Of a stretch of DNA of 64,000 nt, positions 50,401-60,031 are shown in pieces (positions within the stretch are counted from its first letter, which is position 1; each line of letters opens with the position of its first letter). The translations under genes and the position numbers were made by a program. Below the pieces are notes generated by a model. It saw nothing but the letters and a program-made list of their open reading frames with translations, was not told where the DNA came from and made no database searches. This DNA comes from Terriglobia bacterium (GTDB taxonomy: Bacteria; Acidobacteriota; Terriglobia; Bryobacterales; Bryobacteraceae), in contig JAJPHN010000006.1 of the NCBI GenBank assembly GCA_021325235.1, positions 310,001 to 374,000 of the forward strand, read 5' to 3'.

Positions 50401-52785
50401 TCATATACCGCCGGGCTCGTTGCGAATAGCCACCATCGGGGAGAGCTGCGTGGCGCGCCAGGCGGGGTAGAAGGATCCGGCCAGTGTGATGAGCGCGATC
50501 AGCAGCGTGGAGTAGACAAACGGCCAGGGCTCGACGCCTTGCACTACGGACGATTTCACGAGCGCGACGCTCGCGACGGCAGCGGCGATTGCGCCAGCGA
50601 CAAGTCCTGCGGCCGTCATTTTGAAACCGCCGCCGAGGACGAGCTTCCAGAGGTCTCGAGTTTCCGCGCCGAGCGCCATGCGCGTGCCGATTTCGACCGT
50701 ACGCTGACGAACCGAGTACGCGACTACGCCGTAGATGCCGAGTGCGGCCAGCAGCAGTGCAGCCGCGGCGAAGAAACTGGTGAGGAGCGAGGAGGCGCGC
50801 TGATAGGTAAGCGAATCGTCGATTATTTCCTGGTAGGGGCGCACGTCATAGATGGGCTGCTCCGGATTCACGCGGCGGATGGTGTTCCGGATCGCCGCTA
50901 TCAGCATCTTTTCGGGAAGCGGCGAGCGAACGATGAACCAGGCAGGGTTCGGTGCTGTCAGGCTGCTGAGCAAATACATCTCGGGGACGGTTGGATTGTT
51001 GAGACCGTCGTTGCGAACGTCGCCCGCAATGCCGATCACCTGAAAGCGCGTGCCGTTAACGCTTTCCAGCCGTCCGTAGGCGCCGAGCGCGCCATGAGGC
51101 CAGTAGTGGTTTGCCGCCGCCTGATTGATTACCACGTTGAGCAGCTTTTCGTTGGTATCCCGCGCTGTCAGAAAGCGGCCCGCTCGCAGCGGAATCCGCA
51201 TGGTGGCGAGGTAATCAGGAGTGGTGGGAACAAAACTGACGCGTTTGGAATCGTAGCGCTCGGGTGCGCCTTCGGGGAAAACAGTGGTCGAAAAGCAGCA
51301 GCCATTCAGCGGCAGGTGGTTGCTTAGCGTTGCAGAGGTGATGCCGGGCGTGTTCTTAATCTCGTCGAGCAGGACGTTTTGATATTGCGCAAGGCGGTTT
51401 GCGTCGCCGTAGCTGAGTTGAAAAGTAGTAAGACCCCGCGGATCGAAGCCCGGATTGACACGATTGAGGCGGTTGAGTTGCGCGATCAGCAGAGCGCCCG
51501 TTGCGAGTAGCGTAAAGGTGAGCGCGATTTCGGCCACTACCAGCGCCTGCGAAAGACGGCGGCTGCGAAATCCTGCGGATGCACGGACGCCATCATTCAA
51601 CACTTCATTCGGGGCCGTGCGAAGCGCCTGCCAGAGCGGGGCAAGACTAGTGAGCAGACTTGCGAAAAACGCAGCGGCGATGGCGAAGAGCAGGGCAGTG
51701 GCGTCCACGGAGATCTGATCGGCCTGAACAATGACGTCCGCGCCGAGGGTGACGATGAGTTGAACGAGCGCAATGCTCAGTGCGACGCCGCAGAACGCGC
51801 CAAGCAGCGAGATCAGCAGTCCTTCGGAGAAATATTGCAACAGGAGTTTGCTCTGGGCCGCTCCAAGTGCAAGGCGGATCGCGGTTTCGCGTGCGCGAGC
51901 GACAGCGCGGGTAACAAGCAAGCCACTCACATTGGCGCAGGTGATGAGCAAGAGGAGCGCAGTTGCAGCAATCAGCAGCAGCAGTGTGGGCCGAAAGTCC
52001 TGGCTGACGACCTCGCGCAGCGTTTCGAGCTTCGCGGAATCGAGCGAGTGGTCGTCCTTATGCTCGCGCGCGTATTCGGCGGCAATACGCTTCACGTCGG
52101 CTAGAGCTTGCTGGTAGGTAACGCCCGGCTTGAGGTGCGCATAACAGAAGTACTGACCGGCGTAGATATTAGCGTGCTCGTATTGCGGATCGAGCGGAAT
52201 CCAGACATCCGTCTGAATCGAGCTGCCGTCCGGACTCGCCAGCGGTAGCCGGAACCAGCCGGGCATTACAGCGGTGACGGTGTAGCTCCTGCCGTCGAGC
52301 TTGAGCGGCTTGCCAATGATATCGGGGTGCGAACCGAGCCTGCGCCAGAGCCGGTCGGAAATGACGGCGCGATCGGATTCATCATCGAACCAGCGGCCCA
52401 TCTTGGGATTGACGCCAAGGCCACGCAGGAGTGACGGAGTGGAGCGAATCGCGTTAACGTGCTCGGGCTCGCCTGCGAAAGTCAGGTTGAAGCTCGAGTA
52501 CGTGAACCAGCCGAAGAGGTCGAAGCTGCGTTGCTTTTGTGTGAACTCGCGGAGATTGTTGTAAGAGAGAAACGACTTCTGTGCCGGCTGATTCGTTTGC
52601 GCGCCGTACACCGCAACGAAACGGCCCGCGTCGTGATACGGCAGCGGCTTCAGCAGAACCGCTTCAGCAACCGTGTAGATGGCCGTAGCCGAGCCGATGC
52701 CGAGCGCGAGCGCAATTATTGCAAGTACGGCAGTTGTGGCCGATCCGCGCCAGGAGCGCCATGCGTAACGCGCGAGGGAAAGCAT
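50401..52785 (-). CDS. MacB-type ABC permease of the acidobacterial ADOP family
   Basis: 794 residues from the ATG at 52785; a TTG at 52794 adds three residues. Duplicated FtsX-like architecture: an N-terminal TM (about 15-38) after the WRSWRGSATTAVL segment, a first MacB periplasmic domain (about 40-255), three TMs (about 258-380), a second TM and periplasmic domain (about 410-665) and a last three-TM block with GIYGVVAYSVRQRTVEIGTRMALGA. These duplicated permeases are expanded in Acidobacteriota. No ATPase gene is adjacent, so its partner ATPase is encoded elsewhere. It probably exports peptides or lipids. Confidence 0.88.
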   Translation of the reverse strand: MLSLARYAWRSWRGSATTAVLAIIALALGIGSATAIYTVAEAVLLKPLPYHDAGRFVAVYGAQTNQPAQKSFLSYNNLREFTQKQRSFDLFGWFTYSSFNLTFAGEPEHVNAIRSTPSLLRGLGVNPKMGRWFDDESDRAVISDRLWRRLGSHPDIIGKPLKLDGRSYTVTAVMPGWFRLPLASPDGSSIQTDVWIPLDPQYEHANIYAGQYFCYAHLKPGVTYQQALADVKRIAAEYAREHKDDHSLDSAKLETLREVVSQDFRPTLLLLIAATALLLLITCANVSGLLVTRAVARARETAIRLALGAAQSKLLLQYFSEGLLISLLGAFCGVALSIALVQLIVTLGADVIVQADQISVDATALLFAIAAAFFASLLTSLAPLWQALRTAPNEVLNDGVRASAGFRSRRLSQALVVAEIALTFTLLATGALLIAQLNRLNRVNPGFDPRGLTTFQLSYGDANRLAQYQNVLLDEIKNTPGITSATLSNHLPLNGCCFSTTVFPEGAPERYDSKRVSFVPTTPDYLATMRIPLRAGRFLTARDTNEKLLNVVINQAAANHYWPHGALGAYGRLESVNGTRFQVIGIAGDVRNDGLNNPTVPEMYLLSSLTAPNPAWFIVRSPLPEKMLIAAIRNTIRRVNPEQPIYDVRPYQEIIDDSLTYQRASSLLTSFFAAAALLLAALGIYGVVAYSVRQRTVEIGTRMALGAETRDLWKLVLGGGFKMTAAGLVAGAIAAAVASVALVKSSVVQGVEPWPFVYSTLLIALITLAGSFYPAWRATQLSPMVAIRNEPGGI

Positions 52786-52806
52786 ATTTGACAATCATAT
52801 GCGCGT

Positions 52807-53700
52807 TCATTCGAAGTACCGGCGGCTCATCTCCCGCAGAAATGCGAGCGATCCCGCCATCTCGCCCATCCCGTTCATGCCGTCCTCGATGCTGACCCAC
52901 CCTCGATAGTTATGGCCCGCGAGAATCGAAAAGATCGCGTCGTAGTCGTTGAGACCCTGGCCCGTGACGCCATGCTTCAGACTTGCGGCGTAGCCTTCGC
53001 TGCCTTCGGCCTCGGATAGTGACTCGAGCGTGGCGCCTTCGGCTAAGTAGCGATCGCTGGCGTGCATGCTGACGACGCGATCGGCCACGGCGTCCAGCAG
53101 CGCGATGGGATCTTCGCCCGCGACCACGCTGTTCGAGGGATCGTACTGCACGCCGAAATGCTCGCGGTCTTCGATGGCGTTGATGATCGGCACGAAGCGT
53201 TCCATCTTCTGAGCGAATTCGGGATAGCGCCAAAAGCCGTCCTTATAGTGATTCTCCATGCCGAGCACGATTCCGTATTCGCCTGCGGCCGGCAGCACGG
53301 CGCGGATCGCTTCGAGCACCCAGTCGCGACCCTGTTCCCAGTCGAGGCCGGGATAACGCTGGCCACTGAGAATGCGGCAGACTGCGCCTTTACCGCCGAG
53401 TCGAGCGGTAACGCGCACCATGTCGATTTCGCGCTCGATCTCGCGCTTGCGCTGATCGGCATCGGGCGCTGTGAAATCCGGCGAACAGCAGAACATCGGC
53501 ATCACCCGCCCGGTCGCTTCGATCGCCTCCCGCACGCGATCGAGATAGCTGTTTTCGAAGCTGGTGAAGAAGCCCGAGTACATCTCGAGACCGTCGGCAT
53601 CGAGCTGCCGCGACATCTCGATCCATTCGAAAACGGACATCTGCCCGTTCGAGATGGTTTCGAGATAGCACTTCGGGAAAGCGGATATTTTCAAGGGCAT
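52807..53700 (-). CDS. Sugar phosphate isomerase/epimerase-like TIM barrel
   Basis: 297 residues of the xylose-isomerase-like / AP endonuclease 2 fold. Metal-ligand positions are suggested by the E in LGMENHYKD, the D and H of VQYDPSN and SMHASDR, and WVSIEDG near the end. These fit the E-D-H-E set. Family members epimerise or isomerise sugars or inositol derivatives; the substrate is not defined. The gene lies 21 bases before the ADOP permease on the same strand. Confidence 0.75.
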   Translation of the reverse strand: MPLKISAFPKCYLETISNGQMSVFEWIEMSRQLDADGLEMYSGFFTSFENSYLDRVREAIEATGRVMPMFCCSPDFTAPDADQRKREIEREIDMVRVTARLGGKGAVCRILSGQRYPGLDWEQGRDWVLEAIRAVLPAAGEYGIVLGMENHYKDGFWRYPEFAQKMERFVPIINAIEDREHFGVQYDPSNSVVAGEDPIALLDAVADRVVSMHASDRYLAEGATLESLSEAEGSEGYAASLKHGVTGQGLNDYDAIFSILAGHNYRGWVSIEDGMNGMGEMAGSLAFLREMSRRYFE

Positions 53701-53860
53701 AGGTTCACACGGACCGCTTCGCTCGCCGCTCTGTTTGGCTGCCTCAGAGCGATGAGCAAGGGCCTTTGAACGATTACCCGAGTTCCGCAGATCGCGTATA
53801 GGGCGTCGAATGGGCGACTTTTCAGAGCCATGAGCGAAGCGATTGCTGTGCGCGATTATG

Positions 53861-54895
53861 TCACGGCGTCAACACGGCTTTCACATACTCGCCCGCATGC
53901 ATCTTTTCGAAAGATTCGTGCCATTCGGCAAGCGGTGCGACGTGGCTGATCACGGGCGCAAGGTTGACCTGGCCCGAGTTGATCATGCGAATCACACGCT
54001 CCCAGATCGGCCAATTATGCGAGAAGCTGCCCGAGAGCGTGATGTTCTTCTGCACCAGCGGATCGAGGCTGAACTGCAGCGGCTGCGGTCCCCAGCCGAC
54101 TTTGACGATCTGTCCTGCGGGACGCACGGCTTTGAGCGCCATCTGGAGAGTGACGGATGCTCCCGAGCAGTCGATAGCGATATCGACGCCGAGCCCGTCG
54201 CCATGCTGCGCGATGTGTTCTAAGACGCCGCCTTCGAGCGTTACGTCGGCACCGAGCTGGCGCGCTACTTCGAGGCGATGCTTATCGGCAGGCAGCCCCG
54301 CGACGATGAGCGTTCCCGCGCCGCTAAGCTTCGCCATCTCCGCACAGAGCAGGCCGATGGGGCCGGGGCCGAGCACGAGCACCGTGTCGCCCGGACGCAC
54401 GCGGCCATTAACGCAAACCGCGTTGTAAGCGACGCAGCAGGGCTCCGTGAGCGCGGCTTTTTCAAACGGCAGGGAATCGGGAAGCTTGTGCAGGCAGCGC
54501 TCGGGTACGCGCACGTATTCGGTCATGGCGCCGTCCACACCGTAGCCGAAACCGCGGCGCGCAGGATCGAGATTGTAGAGGCCGGCGCGGCTCATCGGCG
54601 AGGACTCGTCGATGACGGCCGCGGTTTCGCTGGTGACGCGATCGCCTTCGCGAAAAGGTTTCACGCCTGATCCGACGCGCGCCACAGTGCCACAGAACTC
54701 GTGGCCGAGGATGCACGGGTAATTGACGTGCCAGCTATGTGCACCCTGCCATTGATGCAGATCGCTGCCGCAAACGCTGACCGCCCCGACTCGCAACAGC
54801 ACGTCGCGCTCGCCGATCTCAGGAATTTTCACGTCGCGCAGCTCGACGGAAAGCGGTTCGCGCGCGTAGTTGACGAGCGCCGGCATGGTGCTCAT
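53861..54895 (-). CDS. Zinc-type alcohol/sorbitol dehydrogenase (MDR family) without structural zinc cysteines
   Basis: 344 residues. Catalytic-zinc ligands are visible as SVCGSDLHQW (Cys), GHEFCG (His/Glu) and the EP after the Leu-rich helix (LTEPCC). The NAD(P) motif is VLGPGPIGLLCAEM. Where the family has the structural-zinc lobe with four Cys, this protein reads ETAAVIDESSPMSRAGLYNLDP, without Cys. Related enzymes oxidise sugars, polyols or threonine. It overlaps the hexulose-phosphate synthase-like gene upstream by 4 bases, so the two are coupled and probably act on the same or adjacent metabolites. Confidence 0.82.
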   Translation of the reverse strand: MSTMPALVNYAREPLSVELRDVKIPEIGERDVLLRVGAVSVCGSDLHQWQGAHSWHVNYPCILGHEFCGTVARVGSGVKPFREGDRVTSETAAVIDESSPMSRAGLYNLDPARRGFGYGVDGAMTEYVRVPERCLHKLPDSLPFEKAALTEPCCVAYNAVCVNGRVRPGDTVLVLGPGPIGLLCAEMAKLSGAGTLIVAGLPADKHRLEVARQLGADVTLEGGVLEHIAQHGDGLGVDIAIDCSGASVTLQMALKAVRPAGQIVKVGWGPQPLQFSLDPLVQKNITLSGSFSHNWPIWERVIRMINSGQVNLAPVISHVAPLAEWHESFEKMHAGEYVKAVLTP

Positions 54896-55590
54896 GCGGT
54901 CACCTCGCCGAATGCGTGGACTCTTTCACAGATCAAACGCAATGCTCCTTCCAGATCTCCTTCGGCTGTGCGAAATGCGTGCGCATCGATCGCGAGTGGC
55001 GCGCCGATGACCACCAGCGGCGCACCGTAGCGCGGTGTCTCGATCGCCTGCTCAATCGTCAGCCCGCCGACGGCCTGCACCGGGACATTGACCGCACTCA
55101 CGATCTCGCGCAGTTGATCGAGCGGCGTGGGCGCGGACTGGCCGCGCTGCTTGCGCACCGTTCGCATGTCGTAGCCGATGTGGTGCACGATGTAGTCGCA
55201 ACCGAGCTCTTCGAGACGTTTCGCGCCGGCGACGGGATCGTGCATGTTCATGTTGTCGCCCATGATCTTGATGCCGTAATCGCGGCCGGCTTTAACGACG
55301 AGCTCAATGGTCTCTTCGTGCGCCTGTCCCATGACGACAACCATACTCGCGCCGGCTTTTGCCATGAGCTCGGTTTCGAGCGCGCCGCCATCCATGATTT
55401 TGAGATCGGCCACAATCGGCGTCTCCGGAAATCGCGCCCGCAATTCCCGAACACCGCGCGTGCCTTCCGCCAGGATCAGCGGCGTGCCCGCTTCCAGCCA
55501 GTCCACTCCCGCCCGCAGCCCTAGTTCCGCCGTGCGCAGCGCCTCATTGAGATCGATCAAGTCGAGTGAGAGTTGAACAGTGGCGCGCAT
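54892..55590 (-). CDS. 3-hexulose-6-phosphate synthase / 3-keto-L-gulonate-6-P decarboxylase-like (OMPDC suprafamily)
   Basis: 232 residues with the suprafamily active site: Glu33 in WLEAGTP, and the DxKxxD motif as Asp62-Leu-Lys64-Ile-Met-Asp67. Asp112 (MGDNMN) and His136 (IVHHIGYD) are in place. From memory of the KGPDC/HPS literature, an Asp at 112 (Glu in KGPDC) and no Arg after the His are synthase-like features, so condensation of formaldehyde with ribulose-5-phosphate is a fair guess. The isomerase that normally follows (PHI) is not seen here. The MDR gene overlaps it by 4 bases. A TGTTAT hexamer sits 9 bases before the ATG. Confidence 0.7.
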   Translation of the reverse strand: MRATVQLSLDLIDLNEALRTAELGLRAGVDWLEAGTPLILAEGTRGVRELRARFPETPIVADLKIMDGGALETELMAKAGASMVVVMGQAHEETIELVVKAGRDYGIKIMGDNMNMHDPVAGAKRLEELGCDYIVHHIGYDMRTVRKQRGQSAPTPLDQLREIVSAVNVPVQAVGGLTIEQAIETPRYGAPLVVIGAPLAIDAHAFRTAEGDLEGALRLICERVHAFGEVTA

Positions 55591-55624
55591 CGGACGGAAA
55601 TAACAGGTTTAACATGATCTAGAT
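55591..55624. promoter_or_regulatory. 34-base divergent promoter between the HPS-like and glycoside hydrolase genes
   Basis: The gap holds weak -10-like hexamers, TAACAT on the plus strand (55610-55615) and TGTTAT on the minus strand (55600-55605). Each ends 9 bases before its start codon. No Shine-Dalgarno sites are seen. Each hexamer matches TATAAT at only four of six positions. Confidence 0.3.
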
Positions 55625-58006
55625 ATGTGGCTGCGATACGGCCTTGCTCTGTTGCTGGCCGGTGTGGTTTCAAGCGCGGAGTTAGAGATTGTTGCGCCCT
55701 GTGAACCGGCGAAACCCTGGACAGTAGCGGGCGAGCGCGGCGCACTGTTCGGCAGACAAAATGGTGTGTTTGAAGCCTGGCAGTGGCCCGTGAAGCTGAT
55801 CAGTAACTTTCGGATTCGCGCGGAGCTGGCCGACTATGCTGTGCCGATCGATGTGAACCGGCTGGCGGCGCAGATTCGCGTCACGCCGGCGGAGACGACG
55901 ATTACGTACTCGCACGCAGCGTTTACGATCCGTCAGCATATGTTCGCCACGCGCGGTGAGGGGCAGGTAGGCGCCGCTGTCTTCTTCGAAATTGCTTCGG
56001 CGCGCGCGCTCGATCTGACCTTTTCGTTTACGCCCGAGATGATCGCCATGTGGCCGGCGCCGAGTCATGGACGGTCTAACGGCGAGTGGGTGAAGCAGGG
56101 CGAGTCTGGCTACTACATCCTGCACACGGATGATCCTGACTTCTCCGGATTTGTCGCCATGCCGAAGACGCAGCCGGGCATTCTGGTGCCGTATCAGGAG
56201 CATCCGCAGACGTATCCGCTCGAGCTGAAGCTGCATTTTGATCCGAAGGAGGATCAGTTCACGACATTTCCGCTGACGATCGGCCTGTGGCACGGCGCGC
56301 CGTACACACTCGATGAGAAGGCTGCGCGGAGTCTGCTGGATGCCGCCCAGGGCTATTACGCGCACTTTTTCGAGAGGCGGCTGATGGCGGAGACACCCGA
56401 CCCGCGCGTGAACGATGCCCTGCGGTGGGCCGAGGTGGCGATTGATCAGGGGCAGGTGCGGCACGGGAATGAAACTGGCCTGGTTGCGGGGTACTACGAA
56501 TCGGCGGATTCCGCGCGTCCGGGCTACGCGTGGTTTTTCGGGCGCGACACGCTCTGGACCTCTTACGCGATTAACAGCTACGGCGATTTTGCGCTCACGC
56601 GGCGGGCTCTTGATTTTCTATTTGCGAGGCAGCGCGGGGATGGAAAGATTATGCACGAATATTCGCAGTCAGCCGAAGCGCTCGACTGGACGAAGACGCC
56701 CTACTTCTATGCTTCGGCGGATTCGACGCCGCTGCTGGTGATGGCGATGGCGGATTACCTGCGCACGAGCGGCGATCTGGCGTATGTGAAGCAGCACTGG
56801 GAGGCGATTCGCAAGGCGTACTCGTTCACACGCGCGCATACAGGCAACGACGCGATTTATTCGAATGCGGAAGGCACCGGCTGGGTCGAATCGTGGCCGC
56901 AGGGCATGCCCAAAGAAGAGATCTATTTAGCGGCCGTCGATCAGCAGTCGTCGACGGCGATGTCGTATATGGCTGAGGCGTTGGGCGATCAAGAGCTGGC
57001 TCGATCTGCGAAGCAAAAAGCGCGCGAGATTGCCAACAAGATCGAGGGCGAATTTTACTCGCGCGAAGATGATTTGTACGCGTTTAGCCGCAACCCGGAT
57101 GGCTCGCTCGATCGGACCCAGTCGATCTATCCGGCGGTGGCGTGGTGGGATGGAACGTTTGCATTGAAAAGCGCCGAGCCGATGCTCTCGCGCTGGGCGT
57201 CCCCGGATGTTTCGGCGGACTGGGGCACGCGCGATATCAGCGATCGCACGCCTTTCTATGATCCGATCAGTTATCACCAGGGCTCTATTTGGCCGCTCTT
57301 TACGGGTTGGGTTTCGCTGGCGGAATATCGGGCTGGACGCGCGCTTTCCGGCTATGCCCACCTGATGCAGAATGTGAACCTGACGTGGGCGCAGGATCTG
57401 GGCGCGGTGACGGAATTGCTTTCGGGCGAGTTTTATCAGCCGCTGGGGAGGAGCAGCTCGCATCAGACGTGGTCGTCGGCCATGGTCATTACACCCATGC
57501 TGCGCGGTTTGTTCGGACTTGAGTGGGACGGTGCGAATCATAAGCTGCTGCTCGCGCCGCATCTGCCCGCGGACTGGGATCATGCTGTGCTGCGAAATGT
57601 GCCGCTCGGCGATAAACAAATCGATCTGGAATATCGCCGCGAAGCCGACCACATTCTCGTTTTCGCAAGCAGGGCCGAAGTCTGCCTGGTTCCACAGAGC
57701 GCTCCCTCTTCGCCCTGCACGCAAAAGCTCTCCATTCCCGTACCGCCTGTTGAAATTGCAATTCCTGCCGCGCTTCCCAACCCCGGTGATCAAACCAAGC
57801 AGCTGAAGGTGATTGATGAACGGTACACCGAGCACGAAGCGCGATTCGTTTTTGCCTCATCCTGGCCGCTCGGCTACGATCTGAAAGTTCGTCTGAATCG
57901 TCAGCACGTCACGGTCGATGGCGCTTCGTTGCAGGGCGGGATCCTGCACGTTCGCTTCCCTAACGGCCCTGGTTACGAGCAGCAGAACGTCACGTTTCAT
58001 TTCTAA
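55625..58006 (+). CDS. Exported (alpha/alpha)6-barrel glycoside hydrolase (glycogen-debranching-like)
   Basis: 793 residues with a signal peptide (MWLRYGLALLLAGVVSSA). A beta-sandwich N-terminal domain (about 25-250) precedes an alpha/alpha barrel (about 265-690) with GYAWFFGRDTLWTSYAI, the region typical of amylo-alpha-1,6-glucosidase/GH63/GH133 relatives, and YHQGSIWPLFTGW, carrying probable acidic and substrate residues. A final beta domain closes it. It probably trims alpha-linked oligosaccharides in the periplasm. The neighbour is a trehalase 9 bases downstream; both probably feed glucose to the cell. The exact GH family cannot be assigned from sequence alone. Confidence 0.75.
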   Translation: MWLRYGLALLLAGVVSSAELEIVAPCEPAKPWTVAGERGALFGRQNGVFEAWQWPVKLISNFRIRAELADYAVPIDVNRLAAQIRVTPAETTITYSHAAFTIRQHMFATRGEGQVGAAVFFEIASARALDLTFSFTPEMIAMWPAPSHGRSNGEWVKQGESGYYILHTDDPDFSGFVAMPKTQPGILVPYQEHPQTYPLELKLHFDPKEDQFTTFPLTIGLWHGAPYTLDEKAARSLLDAAQGYYAHFFERRLMAETPDPRVNDALRWAEVAIDQGQVRHGNETGLVAGYYESADSARPGYAWFFGRDTLWTSYAINSYGDFALTRRALDFLFARQRGDGKIMHEYSQSAEALDWTKTPYFYASADSTPLLVMAMADYLRTSGDLAYVKQHWEAIRKAYSFTRAHTGNDAIYSNAEGTGWVESWPQGMPKEEIYLAAVDQQSSTAMSYMAEALGDQELARSAKQKAREIANKIEGEFYSREDDLYAFSRNPDGSLDRTQSIYPAVAWWDGTFALKSAEPMLSRWASPDVSADWGTRDISDRTPFYDPISYHQGSIWPLFTGWVSLAEYRAGRALSGYAHLMQNVNLTWAQDLGAVTELLSGEFYQPLGRSSSHQTWSSAMVITPMLRGLFGLEWDGANHKLLLAPHLPADWDHAVLRNVPLGDKQIDLEYRREADHILVFASRAEVCLVPQSAPSSPCTQKLSIPVPPVEIAIPAALPNPGDQTKQLKVIDERYTEHEARFVFASSWPLGYDLKVRLNRQHVTVDGASLQGGILHVRFPNGPGYEQQNVTFHF

Positions 58007-58015
58007 AAGGAGCGC

Positions 58016-59605
58016 ATGAAGAAAATCGCCGCGTTTCTGTTCGCCGCCGCCACACTCGCCACCCTCGCGCAGAATCCTTCGCCTCAGGCGCAGACGACGG
58101 ACATTCTGCAGTACATTGACCAGACCTGGAAGGTGCTGCGGCGCTCCAATCGCACCCTGGCCACCGCCGCCGTGGACCCCAAATTCCAGCCCGAACCAGA
58201 TGGGCGCTGGCCTGTCTACATTCCGCGCTCGGAGGATTTACAGAAGGTCGAGCAGGAACTGCGCGCGGAGGTGCCGGAAGCAGGCATGAAGACCATCGCT
58301 CTGCGGCAGCTCCCCGAAAATATCAATCAGATCACCGAACAAGGGCTCCTCTATTTGCCAAAACCGTATGTGGTGCCGGGCGGACGCTTCAACGAAATGT
58401 ATGGCTGGGACAGTTACTTCATTCAGGTCGGCCTGCTGCGCGATCGCGATCTGGATCACGCCAAAGATATGGCCGATAACTTCCTGTATCAGGTGAAGAA
58501 TTACGGCGGGAAGGTACTAAATGCGAATCGCACTTACTATCTCAATCGATCGCAGCCGCCGTTTCTGACGCAGATGATACTCGGTGTTTACGAAAAGACG
58601 CACGACAAGCAGTATCTGGCGCAGGCGTTGCCCGAAATCGAGACTTACTACAAGTTATGGACCACCGAGCCGCATCTGACTACGGAAACCGGACTCGCCC
58701 GCTACTGGGATTTCGGCGAAGGTCCCGCGCCCGAAGTGGTCTCCGCCGAGCGCAACGCGCAAGGCCTCACTCACTACGACCTCGTCAAGGCCTACTTCAA
58801 GACACACCAGATTCCCGATTACGACGTAACGCAGTATTACGACCGCGCCACCGACACTCTCACGCCGCTCTTCTACAAAGGTGACCGCTCCATGCGCGAA
58901 TCGGGCTTCGATCCCTCCAATCGCTTTGGTCCCTTCAATATCGACATCATCCATTACAATCCGGTCTGTCTGAACTCGCTGCTCTACGCCATGGAGATGG
59001 AGACCGCGCAGATTCTGGACATTCTGGACCGACCGGACGAGGCAAAGACCTGGCGCAAGCGCGCGCACGATCGTGCCGAACGTATCAATCATCTGATGTG
59101 GAATAGCACCGACGGGCTCTACTACGACTACGACTTCGCCACCAAACAGCAGCGGAAATACCCGTTTCTGACGACGTTTTATCCCCTCTGGACCGGCATC
59201 GCGAGCAGGAAGCAGGCGGCAGCGGTTGAGCAGAATCTGCCGATATTTGAGCGCGAAGGCGGCCTGCAGACGAGCACGAATGTGAGCGGCAATCAGTGGG
59301 ACGCGCCTTTTGGCTGGGCGCCTCTTCACATGATTGCGATCGATGGACTGCGCCGCTACGGCTTCAAAGCCGATGCCGACCGCATCGCCCGCAAGTGGCT
59401 CTCGCTCATCCACCGCGACTTCCTCCGACGCGGTTATATCGTCGAGAAATACGATGTCGTTAACGCCAGCTCCAATGTCGAATCGCAGATCCACTTCGGC
59501 TACAGCGCGAATCAGGCTGGCTTTGGCTGGACCAATGCCGTCTTCACGCACTTATTTGACGAGCTAAGTCCGGCAGACCAGAAGAAGGTACTTGCGGCAC
59601 AGTAG
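58016..59605 (+). CDS. treA: Periplasmic trehalase (GH37)
   Basis: 529 residues with a signal peptide (MKKIAAFLFAAATLATLA). Both GH37 signatures are exact: PGGRFNEMYGWDSY (PGGRFxExYxWDxY) and QWDAPFGWAP. It splits alpha,alpha-trehalose to two glucoses, with the inverting mechanism of the family. An AAGGAG Shine-Dalgarno site precedes the ATG in the 9-base gap after the glycoside hydrolase gene, so the two form an operon. Its TAG directly abuts the stop of the small membrane protein on the other strand. Confidence 0.95.
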   Translation: MKKIAAFLFAAATLATLAQNPSPQAQTTDILQYIDQTWKVLRRSNRTLATAAVDPKFQPEPDGRWPVYIPRSEDLQKVEQELRAEVPEAGMKTIALRQLPENINQITEQGLLYLPKPYVVPGGRFNEMYGWDSYFIQVGLLRDRDLDHAKDMADNFLYQVKNYGGKVLNANRTYYLNRSQPPFLTQMILGVYEKTHDKQYLAQALPEIETYYKLWTTEPHLTTETGLARYWDFGEGPAPEVVSAERNAQGLTHYDLVKAYFKTHQIPDYDVTQYYDRATDTLTPLFYKGDRSMRESGFDPSNRFGPFNIDIIHYNPVCLNSLLYAMEMETAQILDILDRPDEAKTWRKRAHDRAERINHLMWNSTDGLYYDYDFATKQQRKYPFLTTFYPLWTGIASRKQAAAVEQNLPIFEREGGLQTSTNVSGNQWDAPFGWAPLHMIAIDGLRRYGFKADADRIARKWLSLIHRDFLRRGYIVEKYDVVNASSNVESQIHFGYSANQAGFGWTNAVFTHLFDELSPADQKKVLAAQ

Positions 59606-59992
59606 CTACTGCCCGTTGATCGACTTCTCCTGCGCGGCTATCTCAACGCGTTCGCGCTTGATGTCGAGGCGGACGCGCGCGTACAGATTCATATAAATGT
59701 TGGCCACCCAGACGAGCGCAAATCCGCTCACGATATACCCGCGCCAATCGTTATAGAGCAGCTTATAGCGAGTAAATATCAGGAACAAAATCGTTACATA
59801 GTGGCTGAAGCAGTACTCGCACGTGAATAAGTAGAAAAACTTCCGCTTCACGAGCTTGTTACAGACTTCGCTCTTGTTCTTGCACCATTCGCGCGGCTCG
59901 CGGAACACCTCTTCATGTGTTACGGTCCAGGCGACGCACGCAATCGGAATGGCGAGGATGAAGAGAAACGCCAACTGCTCGCCGATGCTCAT
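59606..59992 (-). CDS. Small membrane protein with a CxxC motif, unknown function
   Basis: 128 residues from the ATG at 59992. Three hydrophobic segments (about 7-23, 62-75, 88-101) and a CEYCF motif just before the second; two further Cys lie at 37 and 44. The end is charged ([14 protein letters not shown]). The layout recalls the DUF1360-type family (CxxC beside a TM), but I do not assign it. The longer frame running to 60544 lies opposite zwf and is not real. Divergent from zwf with 39 bases between starts. Confidence 0.6.
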   Translation of the reverse strand: MSIGEQLAFLFILAIPIACVAWTVTHEEVFREPREWCKNKSEVCNKLVKRKFFYLFTCEYCFSHYVTILFLIFTRYKLLYNDWRGYIVSGFALVWVANIYMNLYARVRLDIKRERVEIAAQEKSINGQ

Positions 59993-60031
59993 ATAGCTAG
60001 TTTCGATAAACACAATCGGGAGAATAAAGAC

